NCBI GenBank assembly: GCA_946616285.1 | Contig: CAMOIT010000004.1 | Coordinates: 1 to 47,618 of the forward strand | Direction of reading: 5' to 3' | DNA from: an uncultured Bacteroidales bacterium | GTDB lineage: Bacteria > Bacteroidota > Bacteroidia > Bacteroidales > UBA932 | DNA: 47,618 nt | In this document: positions 15,948 through 25,123 of the stretch, in pieces | Position numbering within the stretch: the stretch's first letter is position 1 | Layout of the letters: each line of letters begins with the position of its first letter | Position numbers and translations under genes: made by a program | Notes under the pieces: generated by a model | The model's database searches: none | What the model was told of the DNA's origin: nothing | Seen by the model: the letters and a program-made list of their open reading frames with translations, nothing else

Positions 15948-17165
15948 ATGAACAGAGTAGTTATTACCGGTATGGGTATATGGTCTTGTCTGGGTGTTAC
16001 CCTGGACGAGGTTAAAGATAGTTTGTACAGCGGAAAGTCGGGAATCATCCTGGATCCTGTGCGCAAGGAGATGGGTTTCAGAAGCGGACTCACTTCTTTC
16101 GTGCCGGCTCCGGACCTGAAAAAGGAGCTTCCCCGTTCGCAGAGGGTGTATATGCCCGAACCGGCCCAGTATGCATACTGCGCAACGCGCGACGCCCTTA
16201 AGGCCGCAGGAATCGACCAGGACTATCTTGACAATAATGAGGTGGGCCTGCTTTACGGCAACGACAGCACTGCCGACGCAGTGTACAATTCGGTGGCGAA
16301 GATAGTCGAGAAGAAGGACACCATGCTTTGCGGCGCCGGCGCTATTTTCCAGAGCATGAATTCCACGGTTACAATGAACCTTGGCGTGATTTTCCACCTC
16401 AAGGGCATTAATCTTACCGTGTCCGGCGCTTGCGCCAGCGGTTCACATGCTATCGGCCTTGGCGCACTGCTTATCCAGAACGGCCTTCAGGATATGGTCG
16501 TATGCGGCGGCGCACAGGAGGTGAACATGGCTGCGACAGGTTCCTTCGACGGTATTTCCGCATTCTCCACCCGAGAAGACAATCCCGCCGCTGCATGCCG
16601 CCCCTTCGACAGGGACCGCGACGGCCTGGTTCCCGGCGGTGGTGCAGCTACCGTAATCCTGGAAAGCTATGAACATGCCGTAAAACGCGGCGCTCCCATC
16701 ATAGCCGAAGTGCTCAGCTACGGCTTCAGTGCAAACGGAGACCATATTTCCTCGCCCAATGTGGACGGCCCCGCCCGTTCCCTTGAAATGGCAATCCGCC
16801 GTGCAGGAATCGGCCTTAAAGAAATTGGTTACGTGAATGCTCACGCAACTTCTACCCATGTGGGCGACGCCAACGAAGCCAAGGCACTTTACCGCGTCCT
16901 GGGCGAAAAAACCGTCCCCATCACTTCCACGAAGAGCCAGACCGGTCACGAAATGTGGATGGCAGGCGCCTCAGAGGTCATTTACTCCATCCTTATGATG
17001 AAGAACGACTTTATCGCCGGCAATATCAATTTCGAGAATCCCGACGAAGATTCCTGCCACCTGCTTATTCCCGGCAGCACCATGAACGCTCATTTCGACA
17101 CCTTCCTTTCCAATTCCTTCGGATTCGGCGGAACTAATTCCACTCTTATTATAAGGAATGTCTAA
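15948..17165 (+). CDS. Beta-ketoacyl-ACP synthase (KAS I/II family)
   Basis: A 405-residue condensing enzyme of the thiolase fold. The Cys-His-His triad is complete: C162 (SGACASG), H299 (NAHATSTHVGD) and H334 (KSQTGHEM). The terminal FGFGGTNSTLIIR is typical. Such enzymes extend acyl-ACP with malonyl-ACP. Its genomic partners, an FAD oxidoreductase (8-base overlap) and an SDR ketoreductase, argue against housekeeping FabF. They resemble the condensing and reducing part of aryl-polyene or flexirubin clusters. No acyl carrier protein, dehydratase or ammonia-lyase is encoded beside it, so the pathway would need partners elsewhere. Confidence 0.9.
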   Translation: MNRVVITGMGIWSCLGVTLDEVKDSLYSGKSGIILDPVRKEMGFRSGLTSFVPAPDLKKELPRSQRVYMPEPAQYAYCATRDALKAAGIDQDYLDNNEVGLLYGNDSTADAVYNSVAKIVEKKDTMLCGAGAIFQSMNSTVTMNLGVIFHLKGINLTVSGACASGSHAIGLGALLIQNGLQDMVVCGGAQEVNMAATGSFDGISAFSTREDNPAAACRPFDRDRDGLVPGGGAATVILESYEHAVKRGAPIIAEVLSYGFSANGDHISSPNVDGPARSLEMAIRRAGIGLKEIGYVNAHATSTHVGDANEAKALYRVLGEKTVPITSTKSQTGHEMWMAGASEVIYSILMMKNDFIAGNINFENPDEDSCHLLIPGSTMNAHFDTFLSNSFGFGGTNSTLIIRNV

Positions 17166-18198
17166 GGAGGCCGTAATAATCGGCGCAGGCCTTGGAGGGC
17201 TTCTCTGCGGCCGCATCCTGTCCCGCGAAGGATGGAAGGTTACTGTACTTGAACAGTGGGCCCAGCCCGGCGGTTCCCTCCAGACTTTCGTGCGGGGCGG
17301 CGTGCGTTTCGATACCGGCTTCCACTCAGTCGGCGGTCTTGCCCCCGGCGAGCCCCTGGAGCAGCTGTTCCGCCCCCTCGGCCTTATGGACCTGCCCTGG
17401 TACAGGGTCGGGGAGGACGAATTTATCCGCTGCAGCCTTCCTTTCCTGAGGCTTTCGGCCCTTACGGAAGACGAGATAGAGCATGTGGCAGGGCCTTACC
17501 GGCAAAGTGTATGGCGCCTCAGGGGTGGCGGAAAAACGCTTGTCGATGCTCTTCTGGAGGGTATTGATGTGCAGCTCAGGAAAAAAGTCATCGAGATTAA
17601 GGACCATGTCGTGCGTTGCAATGACGGAAGTGAATTTGCGGGCGATGTGGTAGTTTCCGACATCCATCCCAAGGCTACATTCGATATGCTCACGGACCAT
17701 GTGCGCCCGGCATATATCAAGCGGTTGCAGAAGATGGAAAATGGCCCTGGAGTATTCACTGTGAACATCAAACTTAACCCGGGAACAATCCCCATTGAGT
17801 ATCACAGCATCTTCATCGACGGTGAAATCATGATTCACTTCGGTGAGGAGGAAGCAGGCGGATACGCCAGGAGCATGGATATCCTTACCTTCGGCCATCC
17901 GGGCGATGACAGGAACGCCTTCGCCGAAACACTGATCCAGAAAGCGTCGGAACGCATTCAGGGTCTCCCCGATGCGGTCGAAAGGTTCTGGACCAGCACC
18001 CCCGCTACCTGGGAACGATTCACCGGAACTCCCGGAGGCTCAGCTTACGGAATAGTTAAAAAGGGGGCGGGGGATTACCTGTCTCCGATAACGCCTTTGG
18101 ACTGGCTGTTCCTGACAGGCCAGAATATCGGCCTTCACGGCATCCTTGGAACCACGGTCGCCGCTGTGAACACTTGTAATATAATTTTGAAGCGATGA
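17158..18198 (+). CDS. FAD-dependent oxidoreductase, phytoene-desaturase-like (compact)
   Basis: A 346-residue flavoprotein. The N-terminus has a Rossmann dinucleotide-binding motif (AVIIGAGLGGLLCGRIL) followed by the PGGSLQTF segment typical of CrtI-like and retinol-saturase-like oxidoreductases. The C-terminal FAD motif is FLTGQNIGLHGILGTTVA. CrtI relatives are usually near 490 residues; here the central substrate region is shortened. It overlaps the ketosynthase by eight bases and the ketoreductase by four, so the three proteins are made in fixed ratio. A role in desaturating or isomerising a polyene chain is inferred from that context. Confidence 0.82.
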   Translation: MSKEAVIIGAGLGGLLCGRILSREGWKVTVLEQWAQPGGSLQTFVRGGVRFDTGFHSVGGLAPGEPLEQLFRPLGLMDLPWYRVGEDEFIRCSLPFLRLSALTEDEIEHVAGPYRQSVWRLRGGGKTLVDALLEGIDVQLRKKVIEIKDHVVRCNDGSEFAGDVVVSDIHPKATFDMLTDHVRPAYIKRLQKMENGPGVFTVNIKLNPGTIPIEYHSIFIDGEIMIHFGEEEAGGYARSMDILTFGHPGDDRNAFAETLIQKASERIQGLPDAVERFWTSTPATWERFTGTPGGSAYGIVKKGAGDYLSPITPLDWLFLTGQNIGLHGILGTTVAAVNTCNIILKR

Positions 18199-18914
18199 AA
18201 TACGCACTTGTTACCGGCGGAAGCCGGGGAATCGGCCGGGCCGTTTGCCAGAGGCTGTACCAGATGGGCTACGAAGTCCTTATCAACTTTGTCTCCAACC
18301 GCGCCGCAGCCGAGGAAACCCTCTCGCTTGTGGAAGGTCACGGCGAACTTATGCAATTTGACGTTGCCGATGCCGAGGCTGTGCAAAAAGCCCTTGGAGG
18401 CTGGCAGGCAGCCCATCCTGAAGAATATATAGAGGTCCTGGTGAACAACGCCGGCATACGCCGCGACAATCTTCTCTTATGGATGGAAAAGGAAGACTGG
18501 TTCAAGGTTCTGGATACAAATCTGAACGGCTGGTATAACGTTACACGGCCGCTTCTTCAGCCTATGCTCATCCATAAGTTCGGCCGTATCGTGAACGTGG
18601 CTTCGTTAAGCGGCCTCAAGGGCCTTCCGGGGCAGACTAACTATTCTGCCGCGAAGGGTGGCATGATTGCCGCTACCAAAGCTCTGGCTCAGGAAGTGGC
18701 GCGTAAGAAAGTGACCGTGAATGCAGTGGCTCCCGGCTTTATCCGTACCGATATGGTGGAAGGCCTTGACGAGGCAGCCCTGAAGAAAGACATTCCTGCA
18801 GCCCGCTTCGGCGAGCCGGATGAAGTTGCTGCGGTAGTGGCTTTCCTCTGCAGCAAGGAGGCTTCATACGTTAACGGCGAAGTTATTTCGGTGAACGGAG
18901 GTTTATATACCTAG
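18195..18914 (+). CDS. 3-oxoacyl-ACP reductase-like SDR (FabG family)
   Basis: A 239-residue classical short-chain dehydrogenase. NADPH-binding TGGSRGIG lies near the N-terminus, NNAG (in VLVNNAGI) in the middle, the catalytic YxxxK is TNYSAAKGG, and the C-terminal strand is GEVISVNGGLYT. It would reduce the beta-keto group made by the ketosynthase two genes upstream. Start overlaps the oxidoreductase stop (ATGA). The 3' end overlaps the convergent aminotransferase gene by four bases. Confidence 0.9.
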   Translation: MKYALVTGGSRGIGRAVCQRLYQMGYEVLINFVSNRAAAEETLSLVEGHGELMQFDVADAEAVQKALGGWQAAHPEEYIEVLVNNAGIRRDNLLLWMEKEDWFKVLDTNLNGWYNVTRPLLQPMLIHKFGRIVNVASLSGLKGLPGQTNYSAAKGGMIAATKALAQEVARKKVTVNAVAPGFIRTDMVEGLDEAALKKDIPAARFGEPDEVAAVVAFLCSKEASYVNGEVISVNGGLYT

Positions 18915-20113
18915 AATACGTTCCTGCGGTTATAGGCCTTCAGTGCGGCCCTGAGAAGCATCAGGCAGCGCTGAAGGTCTTCTTTTTTAAGTACGTACGC
19001 CATGCGGACCTGGTTATTGCCAAGGTCCGGGCTGCGGTAAAATCCGGCTGCGGGGGCCATCATTATGGTTTCTCCGTCCAGGCGGAAATCCGTAAGGCAC
19101 CAGCGGCAGAAATCTTCGGCGTCTGAAACCGGCAGGCTGACGACGGTGTAGAAAGCCCCGTGAGGCATGGGGGAGTATACGCCGGGGATGCTGTTAAGCC
19201 CCTTAATGAAGAAATCCCTGCGGGCTTTGTATTCCTCGAAGCACTCTTTCGCATACTCTTCAGTGCCTTCAATGGATGCTTCCGCCACAAGCTGGCCCAG
19301 AAGGGGAGGGCTCAGGCGTGCCTGGCAATACTTCATTACTGTGTCGTACACCAGTCGGTTGCGGGTTACCAGCATGCCCACTCTGATTCCGCATTCTGAA
19401 TAGCGCTTGGAAACAGAGTCTACCAGAATCACGTTTTCGGGTATGCCAAGGGTCATGGCCGAAACGAAAGGCTCCCCGGTGTACACGAATTCGCGGTACA
19501 CTTCGTCGGCAATCAGATAGAGGTCATGTTTTACGACCAGCTCCTTTATCTTCTGCAAATCTTCGGGAGAGTATACTGAACCTGCGGGATTGGACGGGTT
19601 GCAGATCAGTATAGCGCGCGTCTTAGGCGTAATAACTTCCTCGAAAGCCTCCATCGGAGGCAGTGCGAATCCGTCTTCTATGTAAGACGGAACAGTGCGT
19701 ACCTTGATACCCGCGGTGACTGCAAAAGAGATGTAATTGGCATAGCCGGGTTCCACCATCAGTATTTCGTCACCAGGGTTCAGACAGGCGAGGAAGGCAA
19801 AGAGGATAGCCTCGGAGCCACCTGAGGTAATGATTATGTTTTCGGGACCTATGTCGTTGATTCCGAATTTCTTATAATAGCCGACAAGCTTTTCCCTGAG
19901 GGGCAGTATTCCCTCCGAGGGACTGTATTCCAGGGTTTTGCGGTCTATCCTCTTTAGTACGTCGAGGGCCTTCTGCGGGGTGGGAAGGTCCGGCTGTCCT
20001 ATGTTAAGGTGATATACTTTGACGCCTTCGCGCTTCGCCGCATTTGCGAGCGGGACAAGTTTGCGTATTGGTGATGACGGCATTTCGGCGCCGCGGTGCG
20101 AAATCTGGGGCAT
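18911..20113 (-). CDS. PLP-dependent class I aminotransferase
   Basis: A 400-residue fold-type I aminotransferase of the AspB/AspC-like group. Visible are NIGQPDLPTP (N-terminal substrate loop), TSGGSEAILFAF (phosphate contact), CNPSNPAGSVYS, IADEVYREFVY (PLP-stacking region with Asp and Tyr) and the Schiff-base lysine in VDSVSKRYSECGIRVG. The C-terminal arginine region is NNQVRMAYV. Amino-acid specificity cannot be told. It lies three bases behind the ROK regulator gene and is surely cotranscribed with it. Confidence 0.92.
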   Translation of the reverse strand: MPQISHRGAEMPSSPIRKLVPLANAAKREGVKVYHLNIGQPDLPTPQKALDVLKRIDRKTLEYSPSEGILPLREKLVGYYKKFGINDIGPENIIITSGGSEAILFAFLACLNPGDEILMVEPGYANYISFAVTAGIKVRTVPSYIEDGFALPPMEAFEEVITPKTRAILICNPSNPAGSVYSPEDLQKIKELVVKHDLYLIADEVYREFVYTGEPFVSAMTLGIPENVILVDSVSKRYSECGIRVGMLVTRNRLVYDTVMKYCQARLSPPLLGQLVAEASIEGTEEYAKECFEEYKARRDFFIKGLNSIPGVYSPMPHGAFYTVVSLPVSDAEDFCRWCLTDFRLDGETIMMAPAAGFYRSPDLGNNQVRMAYVLKKEDLQRCLMLLRAALKAYNRRNVF

Positions 20114-20116
20114 GGT

Positions 20117-21319
20117 TTAAAGCATTCCAAGCATGCGGCTCCTGACAAGGAGGGACGCTCCGAAGGGGGCCGCTTTTTTGTTCAGTTGTGTAAGTTTGAT
20201 GCTGGTGTCCTGGTTGGCGATGTTGAGCACATGGCGCTTTATGGCCGAACGTATAGGGAGCATAAGGTAATCGCCTGCAGCTTCGGCCATTTTACCGCCG
20301 ATAACCACCAGCTCGGGGTTGAAGATGTTGATGAGTCCTGCGAGGCCTTTGCCAAGGTTCGTGCCTATCTTCTCGACGGTCTCGATGGCAAGGACATCTT
20401 CGCTGCGGATGGCTGAATAGATGTCGTTGAGATTCACTTTCCCGTTAGCCTTGAATTGTGCCGCGAGGGAGGAAGCCCTGCCGGAATTCAGTTTTTCGCT
20501 TATCATCCTGACGAGGGCGCTTCCGGACGAACCGGTTTCCAGGCACCCGACTTTTCCGCACCGGCACATCTGACCGTTGTCCAGAAGAGGGAAGTGGCCG
20601 AATTCGCCGCTGAACCCCGAAGTGCCGTAATACAGGCGTCCGTTCAGTATCATACCCATGCCAAGGCCCCAGCTGACGTTTACGAATAGCATGTTTTTCT
20701 CTTTGAGGCCGCCGCCGAGGTACTCGCCGTAGGTCATTGCACGGGAGTCGTTTTCAAGGACTACGTGCGTGCCAAGGTCTTCCTTAAGGATATCGCTGAT
20801 GGAACGGTGCTCGTCGAAACTGAAGCTGTAGCTGTATCCGGTGACGGGGTTCACGCGTCCGGGGACGCTGATTCCGACGCCCATAACCTTGTTCCAGGCC
20901 ACGTCTTTTTCAAGGAGGAAATTCCTGAGCTCGCCGGCAAGAAGGTGGACGGTGTTTTCGTCGGCTGACATCTTGAAGGGAATACCGTCCTGGAAAAGCC
21001 TCAGGCCACCTTTGAAATCCGTTACGGCGACGCTGGCGTGTGAATTCCTTATGTCCACTCCTACGAAATAACCGGAATCCGGATTCAGTCCATATATTGA
21101 CGGCCGGCGGCCTCCTGAGGTGCCGGATTTTCCCATGTCAACCATGAATCCATCGTCCATCAGTTCGCCTATGAGCTTTGTCACGGTGGGGACAGACGCG
21201 CCGATGGCTTCACTGAGGGCGGCAATGCTGAGCTCGCCGTGTTCAATGCACAGGTACAGGATTTTTTTCTTGAGAAGGGAGTTTTTATTGTCTTTTTTGT
21301 CGAGGAAGGTTTCTCTCAT
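20117..21319 (-). CDS. ROK-family transcriptional regulator
   Basis: A 400-residue NagC/XylR-type ROK protein. An N-terminal winged helix (residues 15-75; LSEAIGASVPTVTKLIGELM as recognition unit) is followed by the ASKHA sugar-binding domain. Markers: VGVGISVPG, the phosphate loop region LENDSRAMTYGEYLGGG, the zinc motif GHFPLL, then CRCGKVGCLE, and the C-terminal NPELVVIGG. It probably senses a sugar or sugar phosphate and represses transport or catabolic genes. No sugar genes lie nearby, and its only operon partner is the aminotransferase. Its promoter may be autoregulated (inference). Confidence 0.9.
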   Translation of the reverse strand: MRETFLDKKDNKNSLLKKKILYLCIEHGELSIAALSEAIGASVPTVTKLIGELMDDGFMVDMGKSGTSGGRRPSIYGLNPDSGYFVGVDIRNSHASVAVTDFKGGLRLFQDGIPFKMSADENTVHLLAGELRNFLLEKDVAWNKVMGVGISVPGRVNPVTGYSYSFSFDEHRSISDILKEDLGTHVVLENDSRAMTYGEYLGGGLKEKNMLFVNVSWGLGMGMILNGRLYYGTSGFSGEFGHFPLLDNGQMCRCGKVGCLETGSSGSALVRMISEKLNSGRASSLAAQFKANGKVNLNDIYSAIRSEDVLAIETVEKIGTNLGKGLAGLINIFNPELVVIGGKMAEAAGDYLMLPIRSAIKRHVLNIANQDTSIKLTQLNKKAAPFGASLLVRSRMLGML

Positions 21320-21339
21320 AATTTTTTCATTATAATGTG

Positions 21340-21347
21340 CAAAGTTA
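21340..21347 (-). promoter_or_regulatory. -7 promoter element for the ROK operon
   Basis: On the minus strand TAACTTTG is a perfect -7 match, 20 bases before the start at 21319. Confidence 0.6.
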
Positions 21348-21417
21348 AAAATATTTTTTAATTATTCAAAAGGTCCCGATATGATACTTTATTAGATTCG
21401 GTTTTGAAAAAAATTTG

Positions 21418-21425
21418 TAACTTTG
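21418..21425 (+). promoter_or_regulatory. -7 promoter element for the HAMP protein / trkH operon
   Basis: TAACTTTG is a perfect -7 match ending eight bases before the start at 21434. It forms a divergent promoter pair with the ROK element at 21340-21347. Confidence 0.6.
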
Positions 21426-21433
21426 CTTCTAAT

Positions 21434-22258
21434 ATGTTCGCGAAGATAAGAAACGCCATAAGAGAGTTCCGGCTCTCGATGAAGATGAAGATAATGCTGT
21501 CTCTCATCGCCATAGTCGTGGTTCTGCTGACTTCCAGCGCAATCTCCATCCTGGAATACAAGCGCATGTCAAGTTATGTGTCTCAGCTGATAGCCGACGA
21601 CGTGCGCAATATTCACATAACCCAGCGTCTTGTCGATGCGGTGGATAACTACAACCTCCAGCTTCTTGCAGTAATTGGCGATGACAGCCTGTCCTCCCTT
21701 CCCACTTTCGACAGGGAGTCTTTTGTCCAGCACTGCGATTCCCTCCGCGTGGATTTCAGTTCCGGAAGGATAGTTCCATTGGCGGACTCTGTGGTCTATG
21801 CATATTCGGCCTATATGCTGGCATCGATGGAACTCGAAGACGTTTTGGAGTCCAATTTCATAAATACTCGTGACTGGTATTTCAACCGTCTCCAGCCGCT
21901 GTTCTCCCGCATGAGGGCATATCTGGACAGGCTGAGCAATGAGATGTACCTGGAATTGGAAAGCAATTCCAAGAACTTCGACAGCGGATTTTTCCGCAGC
22001 ATCGTGCCCGGCGCCGTTGCTGTGGGCGTGGGAATACTGCTGATTTTCCTCCTCCTTTTCTACCTCCTGGTGTACTATGTCAAGCCTCTATACGGAATGC
22101 TGTCGGCCCTCAAGGACTATCTCGCATTTCGTCGGCGCTATACTTTTACCTTCGAAGGAAGCGACCAGCTGGCCGAACTGAACGGCGACATAACTGACCT
22201 GGCGGAGGAGAACCGAACGCTTCGGCGCAGGATAAGCGATCTTAAAGACAGAAAATGA
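21434..22258 (+). CDS. Membrane sensor-like protein with HAMP region, no kinase domain
   Basis: A 274-residue protein. The start at 21434 follows the promoter; the frame open further upstream overlaps the -7 box. A first membrane helix (MLSLIAIVVVLLTSSAISIL, about residues 20-40) leads into a helical periplasmic domain of the four-helix-bundle sensor kind, a second membrane helix (about 190-215), a HAMP-like segment and a short coiled coil (NGDITDLAEENRTLRRRISD). A sensor kinase would continue into a HisKA domain; this one stops. It overlaps trkH by four bases, so it may be a regulatory or scaffolding partner of the potassium transporter (inference). Confidence 0.75.
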   Translation: MFAKIRNAIREFRLSMKMKIMLSLIAIVVVLLTSSAISILEYKRMSSYVSQLIADDVRNIHITQRLVDAVDNYNLQLLAVIGDDSLSSLPTFDRESFVQHCDSLRVDFSSGRIVPLADSVVYAYSAYMLASMELEDVLESNFINTRDWYFNRLQPLFSRMRAYLDRLSNEMYLELESNSKNFDSGFFRSIVPGAVAVGVGILLIFLLLFYLLVYYVKPLYGMLSALKDYLAFRRRYTFTFEGSDQLAELNGDITDLAEENRTLRRRISDLKDRK

Positions 22259-23706
22259 ACCTGAGGGTCATATCCAGAAATGTGGGCGTGGCGCTGCTTG
22301 TGAGCGCCCTGTTCATGCTTCTTTCTATAGTGGTGTCTCTTATAGAAGGCGGCGACAGTGCACTTGCGCCACTGCTTATCAGCTTTACCCTTACCTTCAT
22401 TTTCGGTATTTTCCCTTTTATTTTCGTAAGGAAAACCTCGCAGATTACACTAAAGGACGGGTACATGATTATATTCCTGTCGTGGTTGCTGTCCTTTGTT
22501 TTCGGCTCGCTGCCGTATGCCCTGTGGGGCGGACCATTCACACTCATAAACGCCTGGTTTGAAAGCGTTTCCGGATTCACGACGACCGGCGCTACAATTC
22601 TTGAGGACGTAGAGGCCCTGCCTCGAAGCCTTATTTTCTGGCGCGCCTCCACCCACTTCATCGGCGGTTTGGGAGTCGTAGTTTTCCTTTTGCTGATTAT
22701 TCCGAACTCTTCGCCGGTGCGCCTCAGGCTCACTAACATGGAGCTTTCGTCGCTTTCCAGGGATGATTACCGCAGCCGGACTAATCGTAGCGTTTCCATC
22801 TTCGCATGGGTGTACCTGGCACTTGGAGGCTTTTCATTCCTGGTATATCTGATTCTCGGGATGAAACCCTTCGACGCCATCTGCCATGCCTTCAGCGTGT
22901 CGGCAGCGGGCGGTTTTTCAACGCGTACGCTGTCCATCGGCGCTTTCGGCTCGCCGCTTATCTCCATCGCCACAATTTTCCTGATGTTCCTGGCGTCTAT
23001 CCACTTCGGCATAATTTTCATGGTCTTTGCGCTTGGAAGCATTCGTCCTTTGCGTAATCCGGTCCTGAGATTCTACGTGGGAGCGCTTGTGGTTATTTCT
23101 GTGATTACTTCGCTGTCGCTTAAGCTTCAGGGCGTGGACGATTCCTGGGGGAATGCTTTCCTGGACGGAACCTTCCATGTCGTGAGCTACGCATCCACAA
23201 CCGGCTTTGCCATAAGCGACAACGCCGCATGGCCTTCGCTGCCATGTTTCATGCTAGTCCTTGTGAGCCTTATCTGCGGATGTGCGGGGTCTCCGACCGG
23301 CGGTATCAAGGTGGACAGGGTGATAGTACTTTTCAAAGCTATCCACATGCAGATTCTCAAGACGCTGAATCCTTCATCGGTCTACGAGATAAGGATGGGC
23401 AGGCGCATACTGCACGACGAAGAAATATACCCCCAGGTGCTTTACATCGCCATGTTTGCCATGCTCATTGCTGTTTCGTCCATTCTCTGCATCATCACCG
23501 GCGACCCTAACGGCAATGCCCTAACCGGATCCCTGGCAACGCTTTCCAACGTTGGACCTTCCCTCGGAAACATAGGCTCCATGGGGAATTACAATGCCGA
23601 ACCAGGGATGATGAAGTTCTTTTTCTCGGTGAACATGTTCCTTGGCCGAGTGGAGATTTACCCCATCCTGGCCGTCCTTTCCTCCATCTTCAACCGCAGG
23701 GGATAG
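22255..23706 (+). CDS. trkH: Potassium uptake protein TrkH
   Basis: A 483-residue membrane transporter of the SKT superfamily with repeated M1-P-M2 units. The first selectivity-filter region is SVSGFTTTGAT; later repeats show SAAGGFST, ASTTGFA and the fourth filter near NVGPSLGN. It moves K+ (with Na+ or H+) into the cell and normally binds cytoplasmic TrkA rings, but no trkA is adjacent. The HAMP membrane protein upstream takes the place usually held by a partner. Stop codon is followed two bases later by the helicase start. Confidence 0.94.
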   Translation: MNLRVISRNVGVALLVSALFMLLSIVVSLIEGGDSALAPLLISFTLTFIFGIFPFIFVRKTSQITLKDGYMIIFLSWLLSFVFGSLPYALWGGPFTLINAWFESVSGFTTTGATILEDVEALPRSLIFWRASTHFIGGLGVVVFLLLIIPNSSPVRLRLTNMELSSLSRDDYRSRTNRSVSIFAWVYLALGGFSFLVYLILGMKPFDAICHAFSVSAAGGFSTRTLSIGAFGSPLISIATIFLMFLASIHFGIIFMVFALGSIRPLRNPVLRFYVGALVVISVITSLSLKLQGVDDSWGNAFLDGTFHVVSYASTTGFAISDNAAWPSLPCFMLVLVSLICGCAGSPTGGIKVDRVIVLFKAIHMQILKTLNPSSVYEIRMGRRILHDEEIYPQVLYIAMFAMLIAVSSILCIITGDPNGNALTGSLATLSNVGPSLGNIGSMGNYNAEPGMMKFFFSVNMFLGRVEIYPILAVLSSIFNRRG

Positions 23707-23707
23707 C

Positions 23708-25123
23708 ATGATGGCTTTTTTCGATGCTTTCATGCGCGGCTTCCCTTACGATCCCACTCCTTGCCAGGAGAGGCTTCTTCGTTCGGTGGCGTCGTTCCTG
23801 TCTTCTGACGACGGTGATATCCTTGTGGTAAACGGATATGCCGGTACTGGTAAGACAACAGCGGTATCTGCAGTTGTTTCCGGGCTGGCTTATTTGGGAC
23901 TTCAGACTGTCCTGCTTGCACCAACCGGACGCGCCGCGAAAGTGCTTTCTTCCTATGCTGGTAAGCCTGCATCCACCATACACAAGCATATCTACAGGCA
24001 GAAATCTCCTGGCTCGGACGGCTTTGGGGAGTTCTCATTGTCTCCGAATAAAGCCCGGAATACGCTCTTTGTAGTGGACGAAGTATCGCTGATAGGCGTT
24101 GAGGAGAATGCTGGAGGCGGATCCTTCGGCTCGGGAAATTTACTTGCCGATCTGGTTAGCTTCGTGCGCAACGGAACCGACTGCAGGCTGCTTCTGATAG
24201 GAGATTGCGCGCAGCTTCCTCCCGTGGGCCTTGAGGAATCGCCGGCTTTGAGTCGCGCTTTCATGTCCTTGTTTGGTGGCGTATATTTTGAAACTCTGAC
24301 CACCGTTGTCCGCCAGGCTGCGGGTTCAGGGATTCTGGTCAATGCAACGCATCTCAGAACTGTTTTGGATTCCATGACGGAGCCTATTGATTTTTCCGAG
24401 CTTGGGCTGTCTGTATCCGGCTTTCCCGACATAGAGCGCATTGGCGGGGGGGAGCTGTTGGAAACTTTGTCTGATGCGTATTCTAAGTATGGCGAAGACC
24501 AGGTGGTGGTCCTGTGCCGTTCCAACAAGCGGGCCGGAAGGTACAATGCGGGAATCAGGGCGCAGGTTCTATATCGTGAGGAAAGGCTGGTCCGTGAGGA
24601 CAAGCTTATGATAGTCAAGAACAATTATTCGGCCGGGCTTGAGGGGACTGACTATATAGCAAATGGCGACATTGCGTCGCTTGTATGGATCCGGAATTAT
24701 GAAGAACGCTACGGCCTTCAGTTCGCCGACGCCTGCCTGAGTTTCCCCGACTATAATGACCAGGAAGTTCAGATGAAAGTGCTTCTGGACACGCTGGAGT
24801 CAGATTCTCCCTCGCTGCCATACGAAAAATCCCAGGCACTGTACCAGGGCGTCATGGAGGACTATTCGCACATTTCTACCAAACGGAAGCGCTACGAAGC
24901 AGTCCGTGAAGACCCCTATTACAGCGCTCTCCAGATTAAATATGCCCATGCCATAACCTGCCACAAGGCTCAGGGCGGTCAATGGGATTGCGTTTTTGTG
25001 GACAACGCCTTCTGGCAGGATTTCCTTGTCCCCGAAGATATCAAGTGGCTATATACCGCCCTAACCCGCGCCGTCCGCAAAGTCTATCTTGTCAACTTCA
25101 AGGACGCCTTGTTCCACCGCTAA
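23708..25123 (+). CDS. RecD/Pif1-like superfamily 1 DNA helicase
   Basis: A 471-residue ATP-dependent DNA helicase. The start is the first of two adjacent ATG codons just after trkH. Motifs in order: Walker A VVNGYAGTGKTTA, motif Ia LLAPTGRAAKVL, Walker B LFVVDEVSLI, motif III LLIGDCAQLPPVG, motif IV-type VVLCRSNKRAGRYN, and the C-terminal UvrD_C_2 region with AITCHKAQGGQWDCVFVD and YTALTRAVRKVYLV. It lacks the N-terminal helix-hairpin-helix region of full-length RecD2, so it is the short form common in Bacteroidota. The role is likely repair or replication-fork processing. Its stop codon is the first three bases of a repeat unit. Confidence 0.9.
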   Translation: MMAFFDAFMRGFPYDPTPCQERLLRSVASFLSSDDGDILVVNGYAGTGKTTAVSAVVSGLAYLGLQTVLLAPTGRAAKVLSSYAGKPASTIHKHIYRQKSPGSDGFGEFSLSPNKARNTLFVVDEVSLIGVEENAGGGSFGSGNLLADLVSFVRNGTDCRLLLIGDCAQLPPVGLEESPALSRAFMSLFGGVYFETLTTVVRQAAGSGILVNATHLRTVLDSMTEPIDFSELGLSVSGFPDIERIGGGELLETLSDAYSKYGEDQVVVLCRSNKRAGRYNAGIRAQVLYREERLVREDKLMIVKNNYSAGLEGTDYIANGDIASLVWIRNYEERYGLQFADACLSFPDYNDQEVQMKVLLDTLESDSPSLPYEKSQALYQGVMEDYSHISTKRKRYEAVREDPYYSALQIKYAHAITCHKAQGGQWDCVFVDNAFWQDFLVPEDIKWLYTALTRAVRKVYLVNFKDALFHR

